NCBI GenBank assembly: GCA_032358165.1
Contig: JAALGY010000012.1
Coordinates: forward strand, 2,914,001 to 2,978,000
DNA: 64,000 nt
Direction of reading: 5' to 3'
Source of the DNA: Diplosphaera chodatii
Lineage: Eukaryota > Chlorophyta > Trebouxiophyceae > Prasiolales > Stichococcaceae
Below the pieces are notes generated by a model. That model saw only the letters and a program-made list of their open reading frames with translations, searched no databases and was not told the origin of the DNA. Positions 1 through 12,277 of this stretch are shown in pieces (within the stretch, counting starts at the first letter, position 1; every line of letters begins with the position of its first letter). The position numbers were made by a program, and so were the translations under genes.

Positions 1-1137
1 CAGGTGGGCCTAAACCCTGCACTAAACCCTGCGCAACCAGGTTTAAGTCTTCAAATAGGTATTTGACCAGCATGTCGTGCATTGGCATGCGCTCAGCGCC
101 AGCATCTTCGTCAGCGCTGGCGGCTGCAACAGCTGGGGCGCGCCCCTCCAGCGGTGACCTGTTCTGCTGCACGACTGCAGGGGCTGATGCTGGCGGGGCT
201 CAGCGGCGGCGATCCGCAATTGTTCAGCGAGGTGGGGTTTCGCACGAAACCTGACTCGTGGCTGAGGCGCACTCGATGTGCAGTGTGGCATGCAGCGGCT
301 GATGGCAGCCGCGTGTGTAACCTGCTACACTGCATCGCTCGACACCTTTGCATAAGTCGTCGCGGCACTTGCGGCTCCAGACAGCAATGTGGAGCGTGTT
401 GTGGCTGTAGGGCCTATTTGCCGCCCCAGCAGTGGGACCAGGTTTTAGGGCAAAGTGACGGCTGCAACGCTGCTGTTGACGATTCAAGCCACGTGGCACG
501 GAGATCTGGTGCTCATGGGCAGCATCGCTGGCGGCGGCAGATGACGTGATCATCAGCATCACATAGCTGGTGCCGAGGGTGGCATGGAGCGATGGCGTAC
601 AGCAACTTAGCGGCTGGCAGAGTGTTGAGACGCAACCAGCCAGTCACTCGCTTCCAAGCTCGCTGTTGGGTGGTGCACAGATCCGTTTGCCGCCGCACAT
701 CGGGGCTGTCGTGGATGTAGATGTACCGGTGCGGTGAGTACACACAGCACGGCACTGTACCACATCCTGTAGCTCTCCAGACAGCCGTTCAATCAGCATG
801 AGTTGGTCCTGTGCCATTCCCGCACATACAGTTTGAGGATTGGTCCTGCGGCTCATCATCTGGTGGCCGTGTCCGTCTGGGGTCTTGGGGTGCCTGCCAG
901 GGGCGGCAGCGCCGAGTGTCGCTAGACATTGGAGCAGAGTCTGTTAGACGCTTAGTGGCGATCGGCTCTGGACGTCAGGAGCAGTCTCGGAGGCTTCCTC
1001 GCTCCAGGGCATGCAAGTGATGCATGCCATTTCAAAGCAGGTGCAGGTCGCTGAGCTGCAACTGCTTTGCAAAGCACTGCAGCAGGCATCATGCAACACT
1101 GACGCGGCTGGTAGCTGCTCCAAGCCGGACTGCCGGC
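1..1137. other. Upstream region without recognisable gene
   Basis: Open frames occur on both strands, but none shows a domain, a signal peptide or convincing exon-intron structure. The first 40 bases hold two copies of a plant-type telomere-like word (taaaccctg), probably chance or a small interstitial relic. The right end presumably contains the promoter and 5' UTR of the ubiquitin protease that follows. I saw no certain promoter element. Confidence 0.4.
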
Positions 1138-4100
1138 ATGGCGCCCAAGCGGGCAGCCAAGCGTGCAAAGGCATCGGAACACCTGGAGCCCGAGGTGGCT
1201 GTGCGGATGCTGGATGCGCTGCAGACGGGAGAGTTGCGCCCAGAAGACCTCGCCACAGCGTTCAGGGCGGACGCGCCGGGCTGCGAGCCCTCAGATAAGC
1301 CCAGCGCAGCATGCAGAGGGCGCAAAGACAATCCCAATTGCCTGTGCGGCCTGGTGCCGCCCGTTGGCAGTTTCCGCCGCAAGGGGCTGTGGCAGAAGGG
1401 TCCCGAGGCCGTCGCCAAGCTGGGCATCAATCCCGCCGACTCCCGGCGAGAGGAGGTGACGAGTTTTCCGCAGCATGCGGCACGCTGACACCCTGGTACA
1501 CATTGAATTGCTTATCACAAGTCACAGAAGCATCAACACCGACTTGAGGCGCATGTGAGTCCTCGATGAGCGTGACACCTGCATGCTGCATGCACATGTT
1601 GGCATGACTCTGTCCCCATTCGGCCCAGCCATGGCCATCAGGTGTATTGTATTAATTGTATTAAAAAGTCTACATGCGCTGGTGTAATGCAGCATGCCCG
1701 TCCTCACTGCAGGGCGTGCCAGTGGGGCTGAACAACCTTGGCAACACGTGCTACGTGAACGCGGCGCTGCAGTGCCTCAACTCTATCCACGCCTTCCGGG
1801 CCGCCGTGTTCGCCGGGCTCGAGGGCGCCAGCAATGCAGACAACCCCATCATCCACGAGACCAGGTGCAGCTTTGTGTCGAGCTCTCGCGATGAGACAGC
1901 AGGTTGCTCACGACTGTGACGCTGTTTCTGCACAGTGCAGTAACTTTCAACCAGAATTGCCTGGACCTGCAGGGTGTCTGAACACGCATGGTGGCATCTG
2001 CATGCTCCTCCGGCCTTACCAGGCTGTAATTAGGGCCTTTGCAAGCCTTTCGTTTGCAAGGAAGCCATGGGGAGTCTCTGGGTGGCTGTAGGCAGCTGCT
2101 GGCGCACCTGAACGCGGGGCCGCGCGCCTCGGCGGACCCCACCGCATTCGCGCGCACCCTGGCGCTGGACCACTCCGTGCAGCAGGACGGCCAGGAGTTC
2201 ATGAAGCTGCTGCTCACGCTGCTGGAGCGCCTGTTCCGGGAGTCCGGCAACCAGGTGGGGCCCTGCGGGCCGCAACATGACCACACATAACGCTCCTGCC
2301 GAGATTCCTGAATTACCTGTTAGCGGGAAGCATGTGGCCACATCAGACAGCAGCTGCTGGATTGCACCATCAGCGCATGCGCTGTTAAGGCAATGTTTTG
2401 TGTCAGTGATCAAAGGATACAGCATCGAAGAAGCAGGGCTGCTTTTGAGCGCATGCATTTTGCATGGCTGCAGGGTGTCCAGGAGGTGGTGCCAGACCTG
2501 TTTCGGGGGCAATACGCCTACGAGACCACATGCCAGGTGTGTTTTGGCAGTGCAGACCGCTACTAAGAAGTGCTGCTGGAAGAGCCACAGTATCTGCGGA
2601 TTTGTACAGGCACATCAGATAGTGGCAGCCTGGAATGGACATGCAGAAGACGACAATATTGTCAGGTGTTTTGTTCGTGTGCTGGGCCCAAGCAGGCTGC
2701 ACATCTCATCTGTGCAAGATATGCTCATGGAAACCTTCTGCCACAGGTGTGCGGGCAGCCATCAGCCAGCAGCAAGCGGCTCACGGACTTCTATGAGCTG
2801 GACATCAACATCCGCGGGTTCCCATCCCTCGCGGACAGCCTGGTGAGGCGCAGCAAGTAACGAGGATACTGGCCGTCACCCCGCATTGGGTTCTTCCTTG
2901 AAGCCTCGGTTGTCGTCGAGACAACGCAGACGCCTTGCCCAAGCATCCACAGGCATGTGCCACCATGCCGTCGAATTGTGCATACATACACTGTTGCATG
3001 CACTGCTTCCTAAGCCTTTCCCCTGAAACCAAACCCCCGCACACTGCAGGCCAGCTACCTGGAGGCGGAGGTGCTGTGCGGCGACAACCAGTACTCCTGC
3101 GAGCGGTGCGCGCGCAAGGTGGACGCGCGGCGGCAGGTGGCGCTGCGGGCGCTGCCGCCCTACCTGTGCCTCTCCCTCCAGCGCTTCTACTTCAAGCCCG
3201 AGGTGGCATACTTCCCTATGCCGATGTCTGCGGCAACGCAGATGTGTTGGTACTGTAGGGCAGCCATCACATGCCGCCTTGTGAGATGCAGCCAGGGAGG
3301 TGGCCGCGGAAGGAGGATGTTTGATGGGCGTGTATCTAGCTGTGAGGCATGCACTGCAAGGGACTCACTGTCTCAAGTTCAGAGCCAGTTCTTCTGCAGC
3401 GCATGCAGCAGAGGTGGTGGTCGCAGGCTGTGCATGCCGAGGCCATGCGTCCTCTAGGTTGCAGTGCAACGTCCTGCATGCAAGGTCGCGTCTCTCAGCC
3501 TGCGATCACATCCAGTGTGCCATGCGCTGAAGTGACATGTGGCTTAGGGATGTGGTGCGATCTGACGCTGTAGCACCAACTGACGCCTGAGCGTATGGCA
3601 CGAGCTGCCTCCTGCACATAGCTCCTGTGACACACCGCTGCTATGTGCTGCTGCAGACGGGCACTAAGGTCAAGGCCAGCGACAAGTTCAGCTTCCCGCT
3701 GGCGCTGGACCTCGGCGCCCTTGTTTCGCCAGCAGAAGGTAGGGTTTATGGTCACATTGCTGTTGCACCCGAGGGTCCTGAGTCTGCTCACTGTCTGTCA
3801 GATGCCATCTTGAAAAAGGTGCCATCAGGTGCACATTGCCACATCAGCCAAGCATTCACCGTGGCCCATGCATCTGGCGGGAGTCTGCGCAAGTCGAGCC
3901 TGCTGAGCCACTTGAGCAGGCTGACTAGGCATCCTCGATCTGCACCGACCCTCAGCTCAGAACGCATGGATGCTGCGGCCCCTGCAACCGGCGTGCAAAG
4001 TAGTACCTGAACCCTCTGGTATCATGTGTGTTGCAGGCAGCCAGCAGTCGGGCAACAGCCTGGCCGACGGGGCAGCCCCACAGGGTGGGCAGCCGGGCGG

Positions 4101-7100
4101 CGCGCCGGCGGGCTACGAGCTGGTGGCCATCCTCATCCACAAGGGCACCAGCGCCAGCCACGGGCACTACGGTGCGGGTCCCCTGCTGGTGCCAGTACAC
4201 AGATTTAGGGTTTGTGCAAGTGTGCCAGTACACAGATGTAGGGTTTGTGCAAGTGCGCCCGCACGCAGATGTAGGTTTGTGCAAGTGTGCCAGCACACAG
4301 ATACACGTAGGGAAGATGAGCCGGCATGGTTGCCAGCACATGTGCATGACGCATCGCAATGGTCGTTGAGACCCAGGACGATGCTGCTTTGCATACAGCA
4401 GATCATGCAATCTGTCCTGGACTGCTGCATGTGGTCTAAGAGTGCACAGCCAGCATTGCTGCATGCAAGACTGGTCTCAGTGTCACACATGCCTGTCGCC
4501 AACAGTTGACAGTTGCCATCAGCAACACCTCCTGGCTGCTGCCGCAGTGGCGCACGTTCGCAGCGAGGACAGCGGCGACTGGTGGCGCTACGATGACTCC
4601 GAGGTCACCCGCATGGCCAGGGGGCCCGCCGGCGAGCACGCCGACCACGGCGTTGCCGCTGACAAAAAGGCGAGGCAATCCCATCCAATTTTTCGTTGTA
4701 ATGCACTGCGTCTCGCTCTCATGTGCACAGAATTGATGGACAGCAGCAGCTGAGGCGTCTGGACGCATTACCGCAGGTGAAGGCGGCCAAAGCAGCAGAC
4801 AGCACAGCAGCAGCCGGGGACGCAGTGGCGACCGACGCAGCCGGGGCACAGGCAGTGGAGGTCATCGACCTGGAAGCAGACGTGGAGCCTCCTGCAGCGG
4901 CACCGCCGGCCAGCAAGGCTGCGGCAAGCAGGGGCGGCGGTGGCAGGGGCGGAAGCAGGCAGCGGGCGCCCAAGAGGAAAGGCGGCGCCGCCGCTGCTGC
5001 CACCGACACCTCAGCAGCAGCAGCTGCCGCCAATGGCCTTGCGAACGGCAGCACGGCAACAGAGCATGCCAATGGTGTCGCCCCCATGGATCTTGCCGAC
5101 GGCGAAGGCGGCGGCGCTGCTGCGGCCGACAGCATCACGTCAGCAAACGCATACCTGCTGGTCTACCGGCGCACCTCGGATGCGCCCTCGCAGCCGCCGC
5201 CGCAGCTCCCTGACAGGCATGTTCTGCTTGCCGTCATTTGACTGCACGGAAGCTGCTGGGTGTAGGTTGCAGCTTGGTGGGTTGACAAAGGGGTAATGGC
5301 TGTCGTCACCGCACCTGCCATACTGTTGCAGCAGTCATGGTCTGAACTCGTGACAGCGCTGGTCCTGATCTGCTGCTGTTTCGGCTGCAGCCTGGCTGCA
5401 GACATGCAGGGGGAGCAGCAGAAGTTTGACGAGGCCTGCGCTACCTACCAGGTGCGACCCAGCCGATGTGACTGCCACGCTTGTACACAATGGAAGGGGC
5501 TTGATGAGTCGCTTGCATTCGCAGTGCTTGGTGTGAAACAGTGCGTGTGCAGTGAGCTCGTATGCCAAACCACAATTCAGCTGAGTTTTGCTTAGAGCGG
5601 GTCTGTCGTCTGTCTGACTTGCAGACAGCCAGAGAGGCGGCCCTGGCGGCAGTCCACGAGCGGCGGGAGGCTGTGCGGCAGGTGCTGCAGCAGGCGGCAG
5701 TTGCCCCAGGTACCACACGGTGCAGTCAGTTTCAGAAACAGTAAAATTTGTTGGTATGACACGTTTTTGGATACTTGGGGGCAGAACGGTTGTTCAGCAT
5801 TCCGCCAGAGCCTGCAGCATTGCCAGGCACAGCCTGGGCTGTGCTTCAGACGCCACCCATGCATCACACCCCAACGGAGAGCCGCCAGCACCCGTGACCT
5901 CATGCCTCCATATGACCAACAAAAGGGCATCACGTCTGCAGGGACGTCTGAGGATGCGCGGTGGGTGGACGCGGCGTGGCTGGCGGCGTGGGCGGACGGC
6001 ACAGAGGCCCCGCCGCCGATCGACAACGCGCCCCTGCTGTGCGAGCACGGCAAGCTGGACCCGGGGAAGGCTGCCGGTGGGGCTGTCATCGCGTCTGACA
6101 TACCGGCCCTGGCGACATCCAGGGCCTTGCATTCCGCTTCAATCAGATCTGACATCCCAAAGGGCTCGGGGCTAAAATGGCAAAGCATGGCAGGGTGTGT
6201 GCATGGTCCACCGGTCCGCTTCTCAGTCTGCTGAGAGCTGCCAGCAGCAGTGGACAGTTCCTGGCTGTGGAGGCACACCCAGCATCCACCACAGCCCTTG
6301 TCTGAGGAGCCTTGAGTGGTCAGTGCAGAGGGCAAGCGGGTGGCGGGGGCGGCGTGGCGGGCGCTGCAGCGGGGCCACCGGGGCGGCCCCGAGCTGGCGC
6401 TGGCCGACGCCTGCCTGCTGTGCCTGGACGCCAAGCTGCGCAGCATCGCCGCCGCGCAGGACGCGACGCAGGTGGGGAGCCACGGCCAACTGTCCGCGTC
6501 GATCCTGTTGCTCGGCTCCAGTCTGGCAGCTGTGACAGCCCCAACTTGACAGCATGCTCCGAGCACACATTGCACACAGGGTCACACCAAGAGCAGACAG
6601 AGGCGCACACCCCACGCAACGGCTGTGCAGCACTGCAAAAGCGATGGCTGCAAGGTGCTTTGACGATCTGCAACGTGAATTAACAAGGCGTTCGCTGCGC
6701 TCCTTGCCAGGCGCGTGGCGAGGTGCTGGCGCAGCTGGATGCAGCAGAAGCAGCCACACGAGACAGCGGCGCCCCGCCGCGCAGCAGCCGCTACGTCTCC
6801 GCCTCCTGGCTCGCGTGCGACTTCGTCCCATCATTACAGATCCACAGCCCCTGCCTTGTGCTGCCATTCTGTAGAACATGTCACTGCTGATTTCTGGGCC
6901 CGTGGGTAGGCAATGAAACATGGGCCGTGCTGAAGTCTGGCATGACTGCGACCTACAAGTGTCCAGACAGACTGATCGTTCATTGACCGGTGGAGTTCGA
7001 CGACCCCCCATTGACTTGCCTGCACTATCATCTCGGGTCACAACAAGACGTGCATCTGCCCTTCCATCCAGGGGGTTCAGGCGGCGGGGCGGGCGGTCAA

Positions 7101-10100
7101 TCGGGGCGGCAGCGCCGACGGACGGCATCGCCTGCCCCCACGGGGCGCTGCTGCCCGAGAGCCGCGGCGGCAGGGCCCGGCGAGCGACGGTGCCGCCGGC
7201 GGTGTGGGCGTTCCTGCGGGACGCCTGGGCCGCCGAGCGGCAGGCAGCAGCAGCAAAGGGCGCAGCAGGCAGCAGGTGTGTTTGGATGCCGGCGCAACCG
7301 TGCCTGTCAGGGTCAGCCATTCACCCGACATCCGTCGAGCACGCTGGACCGCTCAGCATGTTGAAGATGCAGCCTGGGGCGGCGGCAGCTCGGACCCAGC
7401 CGCTTGTAACATGGTGAGACCTGGTGACCATGTGTTTTGTGGTCCGCAGTCTGAAGGCGCCGCCGGAGGCCGAGGTCATTGTGCTGGACTCGCCCAACCG
7501 CCAGGCAGCAGGGCAGTCAGCTGGTGAGCATCTGCGTCCCGGAGACTATATCCAGCAAGCTGCATATCGCCAGCTCAACGGTTCCTGTCAAGGACTGTGC
7601 CTCTATGCATGCAAAAGCATACCAGATGGAAGTTCAAGACGCGGTGTACATTGCTGCTGCAGCGGTGGCACTGCGATGGCATGGCTGACAATGACATGTG
7701 GCCACTCATCCTGTGATCGCAGAGCTCAGCCACAGCGCAGCAGCAGGTGCAGCAGCATCATCCTTCCAGCCCGCGCCGCTGCCGGAGTTTCGTGTTGGCG
7801 AGGCCGCGGAGTGCGTGATGTGCGCCTCGGGCCTGGCCTCCGACTTGGAGCAGCATCAGGTAGGGTTTGAGCTGCAGCTTCTGAGCACACCTTGATCTGG
7901 CCAGATTGATTTGCAGCGGTTTCTCGTTGCTACATGGTGCGCTTTATGGTGTGCGTCTTGAAACATGAACAGTCACAGAAACGACAGATGTGTGAGCAAG
8001 CACAACATCAAAAGCAGCTCCCGGCCTCAAGCCTGCGACGCGCACGAGCTGCAGGGTCAGTGCCAATGTAGCCTGAGGTGCTATGGTGGAGGAACATTCT
8101 AGCCTGCAGTGTCCCCAGCATGAGCTTCACGCCCGTGCTGCATTCTTGCACAGGACATCCGGTCGCAGGCGGCGGCCGAGCGGCAGGCGCTGGGCAACCT
8201 GGCGGCGGGGACGGCGCTGGCGCTGCAGCCGGGGGTCGCCTACCGCCTGGCGCCGCGCGACTGGCTGCTCGTGTGGCGGGCCCACCTGCAGGTCGGTCTG
8301 AAATGTTAATCGTCAAGAGGAGCTTGTGGTCGATCAGGCCAACTTCTTGGTTGTCTGCGGAGTATTGCACGTTTACAGCATGCACATATCGTGGTTTGAG
8401 GCCTGGCAAGCCAAGTGCTTTACCGCCGTCAGCCGCGGCCATCCCAGTCGTGTTGATCACGTTGATGGTGTACAAGCACCAGCACATGCCGTGTGAGTTT
8501 TGGCGGTGTGAGCGTTATTGACATCGAGCACTACCAAAACTTGCAGGCGGCAGCCAAGCGGGGTGCCGCCGCGCCTGCCCAGCAGCCACAGCTGGCGTCA
8601 CTGGCAGACGCGCTCGCTCCAGCATTCTGCAGGCATTGAACCCCTGCAGCATCAGCGTAGTCATGACTCTGTCATGGCAGTGTGCAAACTGGATATTCCT
8701 TGCATTCGTGCCGCAGCACAAGTCCGGCAGGTGCCAATGCAGCAGACAAGACTTTCGACACCAGTTGCGCTTGTGTTGCTGCAGCTGCCACAGCGGCGAG
8801 GCAGCCATGCTGGCGCACCGGCCGCCGCCCGTTGCTCTGAAGTGAGCCCCTGGTGACCAGCTTGCGCCTGAATTATTACCGTCCAGCTCGTTTTGGCAGG
8901 GCGACATGCGTCTTGATCATCCTCAGTTGGTCGCTTGCATCCTGTGAACGGAGAGGACTAAGCTGGCAGAGCATGATTGAATTCCTTTCGCCTCTGTGCC
9001 TCATGTCAAAGCTTGCTTGTGTGCCATACTTACCTGTGTTCGCCGCGTGCAGGCGCGGCAAGTGGCAGGTGGTGCCGGAGGAGGGGGACGCCTTCTTCGA
9101 GGTGGTGACCGCTGGAGACTGGGCGGCGCTGCAGGGCTTCCACTCCGGCGGCGCACCCCTCAGGTGTGTTCCCTGTGGTCACACACATGTCGCCTGACCT
9201 CCGTGCCGACACGGACTTATGTTGTCGGACGCACGGCCAGCACGTCGCTGCACAGCTATCTGCGTTGTCAGGCTTTGAGCACTAGAACAGCAAGCCAAGC
9301 TGGTGCTGACTGCTGTACAGGGTGCTTGTTTGCCGCCTGCTGATGTGTGTGTTGTTTTCAATATCTGTCGCTGCTGATGTGTGCAGGGACATCACTGCAC
9401 AGCTGGTGGTCGACAGCGGTGTTCCAGCAGCACGCAGCGCATCGCCAGCGGCAGCCTCCGTCAATGCTGCTGCCGCCACCGTCAATGGCACCGCTGCAGA
9501 CCTGGACGGCCATGCAGCTGCTGCAGCTGGTGACGTCGACGGGGCGGCAGGCGGCGCCGGCAGCACTGCCAATGGAGCCCTTCACACAGAGGCGACGCCG
9601 CACGAAAGGTTGGGATGCATGCTGCACGTTACTTGTTCCCTGTTTAATGTGTACATTCAGAGCATGCTGATGACTGTAGCTGTCATTTGTGCAGGTCGTG
9701 GTCGCCGGCAATTCCGGGGGCGCGCCCTGACGAGGCCATCATCGGCGACGACCTGCGGCTGGTTCGGCCCCGGGGCTTTGGCGGCGCCCGGGACGGCGCC
9801 GCCACCGCGCGGCTGGTCTGCGACCCGCCCGTGTGCGAGGCGTCTCTGCAGGCGGCGGCAGCGGCCGCCAAGCAGGCCAGGTGCACCTGTGTCACGTGTC
9901 TGGCTGGGCCCACTGGCTGTGCTGCACACGAGAAGGCATGCTGCTGGCAGAGCGTGTGTAGAATGCAGCCAGGTAGAACAGACTGCAGTTGCCTGTCTCT
10001 GGCTACACACTGCCCCACAGCTGATCGAGCCTGCCCAAAACCTGTGTTCCGTTTGAGCTGCAGGTTGACATACAGCGGGGCGGAGATCATGGTGGCGCTG

Positions 10101-11885
10101 GTCACCGAGGCGGAGGCGACAGCGCCCGAGGCCAAGGCCGCCCCTGGGGCGGCCCCACCAGGCACAGGTAGTGCGCCCCTCCTGCTGTCACCAGGCAGTG
10201 TTTTCATATCGTCAGATACACTAGCACAGTACACCAGTACAGTATCTGCTGATGCCCGTCTGCATGCTGCCATTGCCAGACACTGCAGCACAGGGGTGCG
10301 CACGTCAGTGGCGGCCACTCTGCTGCACCACATCTTGGTGCTGCATGGTGGTCCTGTTGTAGATGAGCCCACCCCTGCGCTCTGCACAACCCGGCTGCGC
10401 TCGTGCCTCTCATATCAACATCGCGCCTCTCGTGCAGCCCTCTCGTTTGCTCACTTGCGTGACTTGCGGGCAGCTGCCCAGCAGACTGTGGATGGCGATG
10501 GTGTTCAGCGTCAATCAGCCTCAAGCTTGTGCTGTGATCAACATGTTTCCTCTGAACATGTTCTACAAGCAGGTTGTTGAGTAGTAAAGAGGCTGTGATG
10601 AGGATCGCTTCCAGCATAAATGACCCGTGGCAGACAACAGAAGCATTGTGCATTGCAGGCGAGCGGCGCAGCCGGCGCGCCCGCCGCGGACGCGCCCCGC
10701 TGACCGTCTCCTCCGACGAGCTGCTGCAGGGCCTGAAGCTGCGGGTGCTGGAGGCGCTGAACGTGGACCCCCGCAACGCCGCCGTCTACGTCCGGGGGCA
10801 GCTGCTCGACAACGAAGACGCCACGCTGGCAGGTGCGCACTGGTCGGGGTAGGCCGCTGGTTTGCTGCCCGGTCTCGAAAGTCAGGAAGTTAGACTGGTG
10901 ACACCATCTGCTGCACGTGTGAGGTATGCTGTGACTGCCACCAAGGCGGCCTGACAAGACATATGCACGGGGAACGTCAGCTGTGACATGGGTCGCGTAT
11001 GTGGTCAGCAGTACACTGAGCCAAAGCGGCAGCACAGCTGCACTGTCAACACCTGAAGCGGCTGCACTGTACATGGCAACTTGTCAGTGCACAAGTGCTG
11101 CTGCAGAGTCGCGTCTCGTTCATGGCCTGGAAGATTGACAGTCTATGGTCCAGCCGACAGGCACAGACTGTCGATATCTCAACTTGAAGGAGGCAACACT
11201 CTTGCAAGTTTGGCAGACTGGATGTGGCTTACTTACACAACAAGCACGCATCTGCAAGTACACACATGCCGTATGGATGGACACTGCAATCATGTGGGTG
11301 GGGCATTTGCAGAGTGCGAGATCTACCCTGGGGAGGAGGTGCGGGTGCTGGACCGGCAGATCTACGGGGAGGACGACCTGGGCTCCCTGTTCAGCGGGGC
11401 AGGCGGCGGCCCCGCCACCAAGCGCGAGCGGGAGGTGACTTGGCAGACTGAGCACAGCAATCCTAAGCTGGTGGGTGTGTCATGCGATCGTGCAAGCCGT
11501 GTCACACAGAGATCTTCAATGTGTCTTCGTGTGCCTGCAGCGTGGCTTCAGCGGCACCGCTCTGGCTGGCGGCGGCAAGGCTGCAGCTGCAGTCACCACC
11601 GCAGCTGCGGGATCAGACACACTGGCCCAGCCAGACACGTCTGCTGACAAGCCGCCCTCGGCGGCGGCGGCGAGTCCTGCTGCCGGTGGCGGCGGCAAAC
11701 AGCCGGATGATGGCAGCGGCAGCGCAGCTTTTGTCAGTGCTGCTGCGGCGGCGCAGACAGAAACGCTTGGACAGTCCAGGGGCGATGGGTTGCCGCCCGA
11801 CGCTGCTGCCGCCGTGAACCAGGCTGGTCTCGACGACATGTCGGCAGAGGACAGGGCGGCGGTCATGCAGGCCATGCTGTCCTAA
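1138..11885 (+). CDS. UBP26: Ubiquitin-specific protease, UBP26/USP48 type (multi-exon)
   Basis: This is a cysteine deubiquitinase; plant UBP26 and animal USP48 are nuclear enzymes acting on histone H2B and other substrates. The start at 1138 (MAPKRAAKRAK) is a basic, nuclear-type N terminus; an in-frame upstream ATG at 1024 is possible. The Cys box (GLNNLGNTCYVNAALQC) lies at about 1725-1780. The QQDGQEF block is at about 2180, the zinc-finger-like CERCARKVDARRQ at about 3100, and the His box (GYELVAILIHKGTSASHGHY) at 4110-4170. The catalytic domain closes with NAYLLVYRR near 5140-5170. Two DUSP-like repeats follow: APPPIDNAPLLCEHGKLDP (about 6005-6065) and GIACPHGALLPE (about 7125-7160). 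A ubiquitin-like domain (about 10680-10830) and a block containing EIYPGEEVRVLD (about 11315-11355) come next. A low-complexity Ala/Gly tail ends at the stop at 11883-11885. All catalytic boxes look intact. The order of domains is that of UBP26/USP48, so the assignment is firm; exact exon borders are inferred. Confidence 0.9.
4190..4316 (+). repeat. Intronic ~33-bp tandem repeat, about 3.5 copies
   Basis: A unit of about 33 bp (gccagtacacagat, then tagggtttgtgcaagtg) is repeated three and a half times with a few substitutions. It lies in the intron just after the His-box exon of the ubiquitin protease gene. The tagggttt core resembles the plant-type telomere word. It has no coding role. Confidence 0.8.
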
Positions 11886-12277
11886 GCGTACAATATGCTA
11901 GCATAGGACTCGGTGGGTGGCGCGTCCAACAGCAGCTGCGCTTTGTAGCATAGGCGCAGGACAGAGGTTAGCTCACAGGCGTGTGCCGCCATGTTGTTAG
12001 GGAGACACCGTATCAGGGGGCCTCGAAGCGTGTGCATTGTCTAGAATAGTGCGTGTCAGCAAGGCTGTAGGTGTCTAGCTGAGACTCTTCATCCTTCTAG
12101 CTTCCAGCTAAGATCAAGTGTTCTGGCAATTTCAGTGTGGGAGGGATCAGCAAATAGGTGGAGCATCAGAAACGCTCTGGTTCTGCGGGACTGGGATGTT
12201 CATAGCCATGGTATCAACGGCCTTGACGCCCTCGCTCTCGGCTGCCAGCAACTTTCATTCCACAGACTGCACGCCCT
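11886..12277. other. Convergent intergenic region
   Basis: This is the 3' flank shared by the ubiquitin protease (+) and the small secreted protein gene (-), which converge here. I saw no domain-bearing frame, no RNA gene and no clear TGTAA signal. Confidence 0.4.

Noticed and set aside
5592..6575. 327-residue open frame, minus strand
   Set aside because: It lies opposite the DUSP exon of the ubiquitin protease and reads through its introns; there is no domain.
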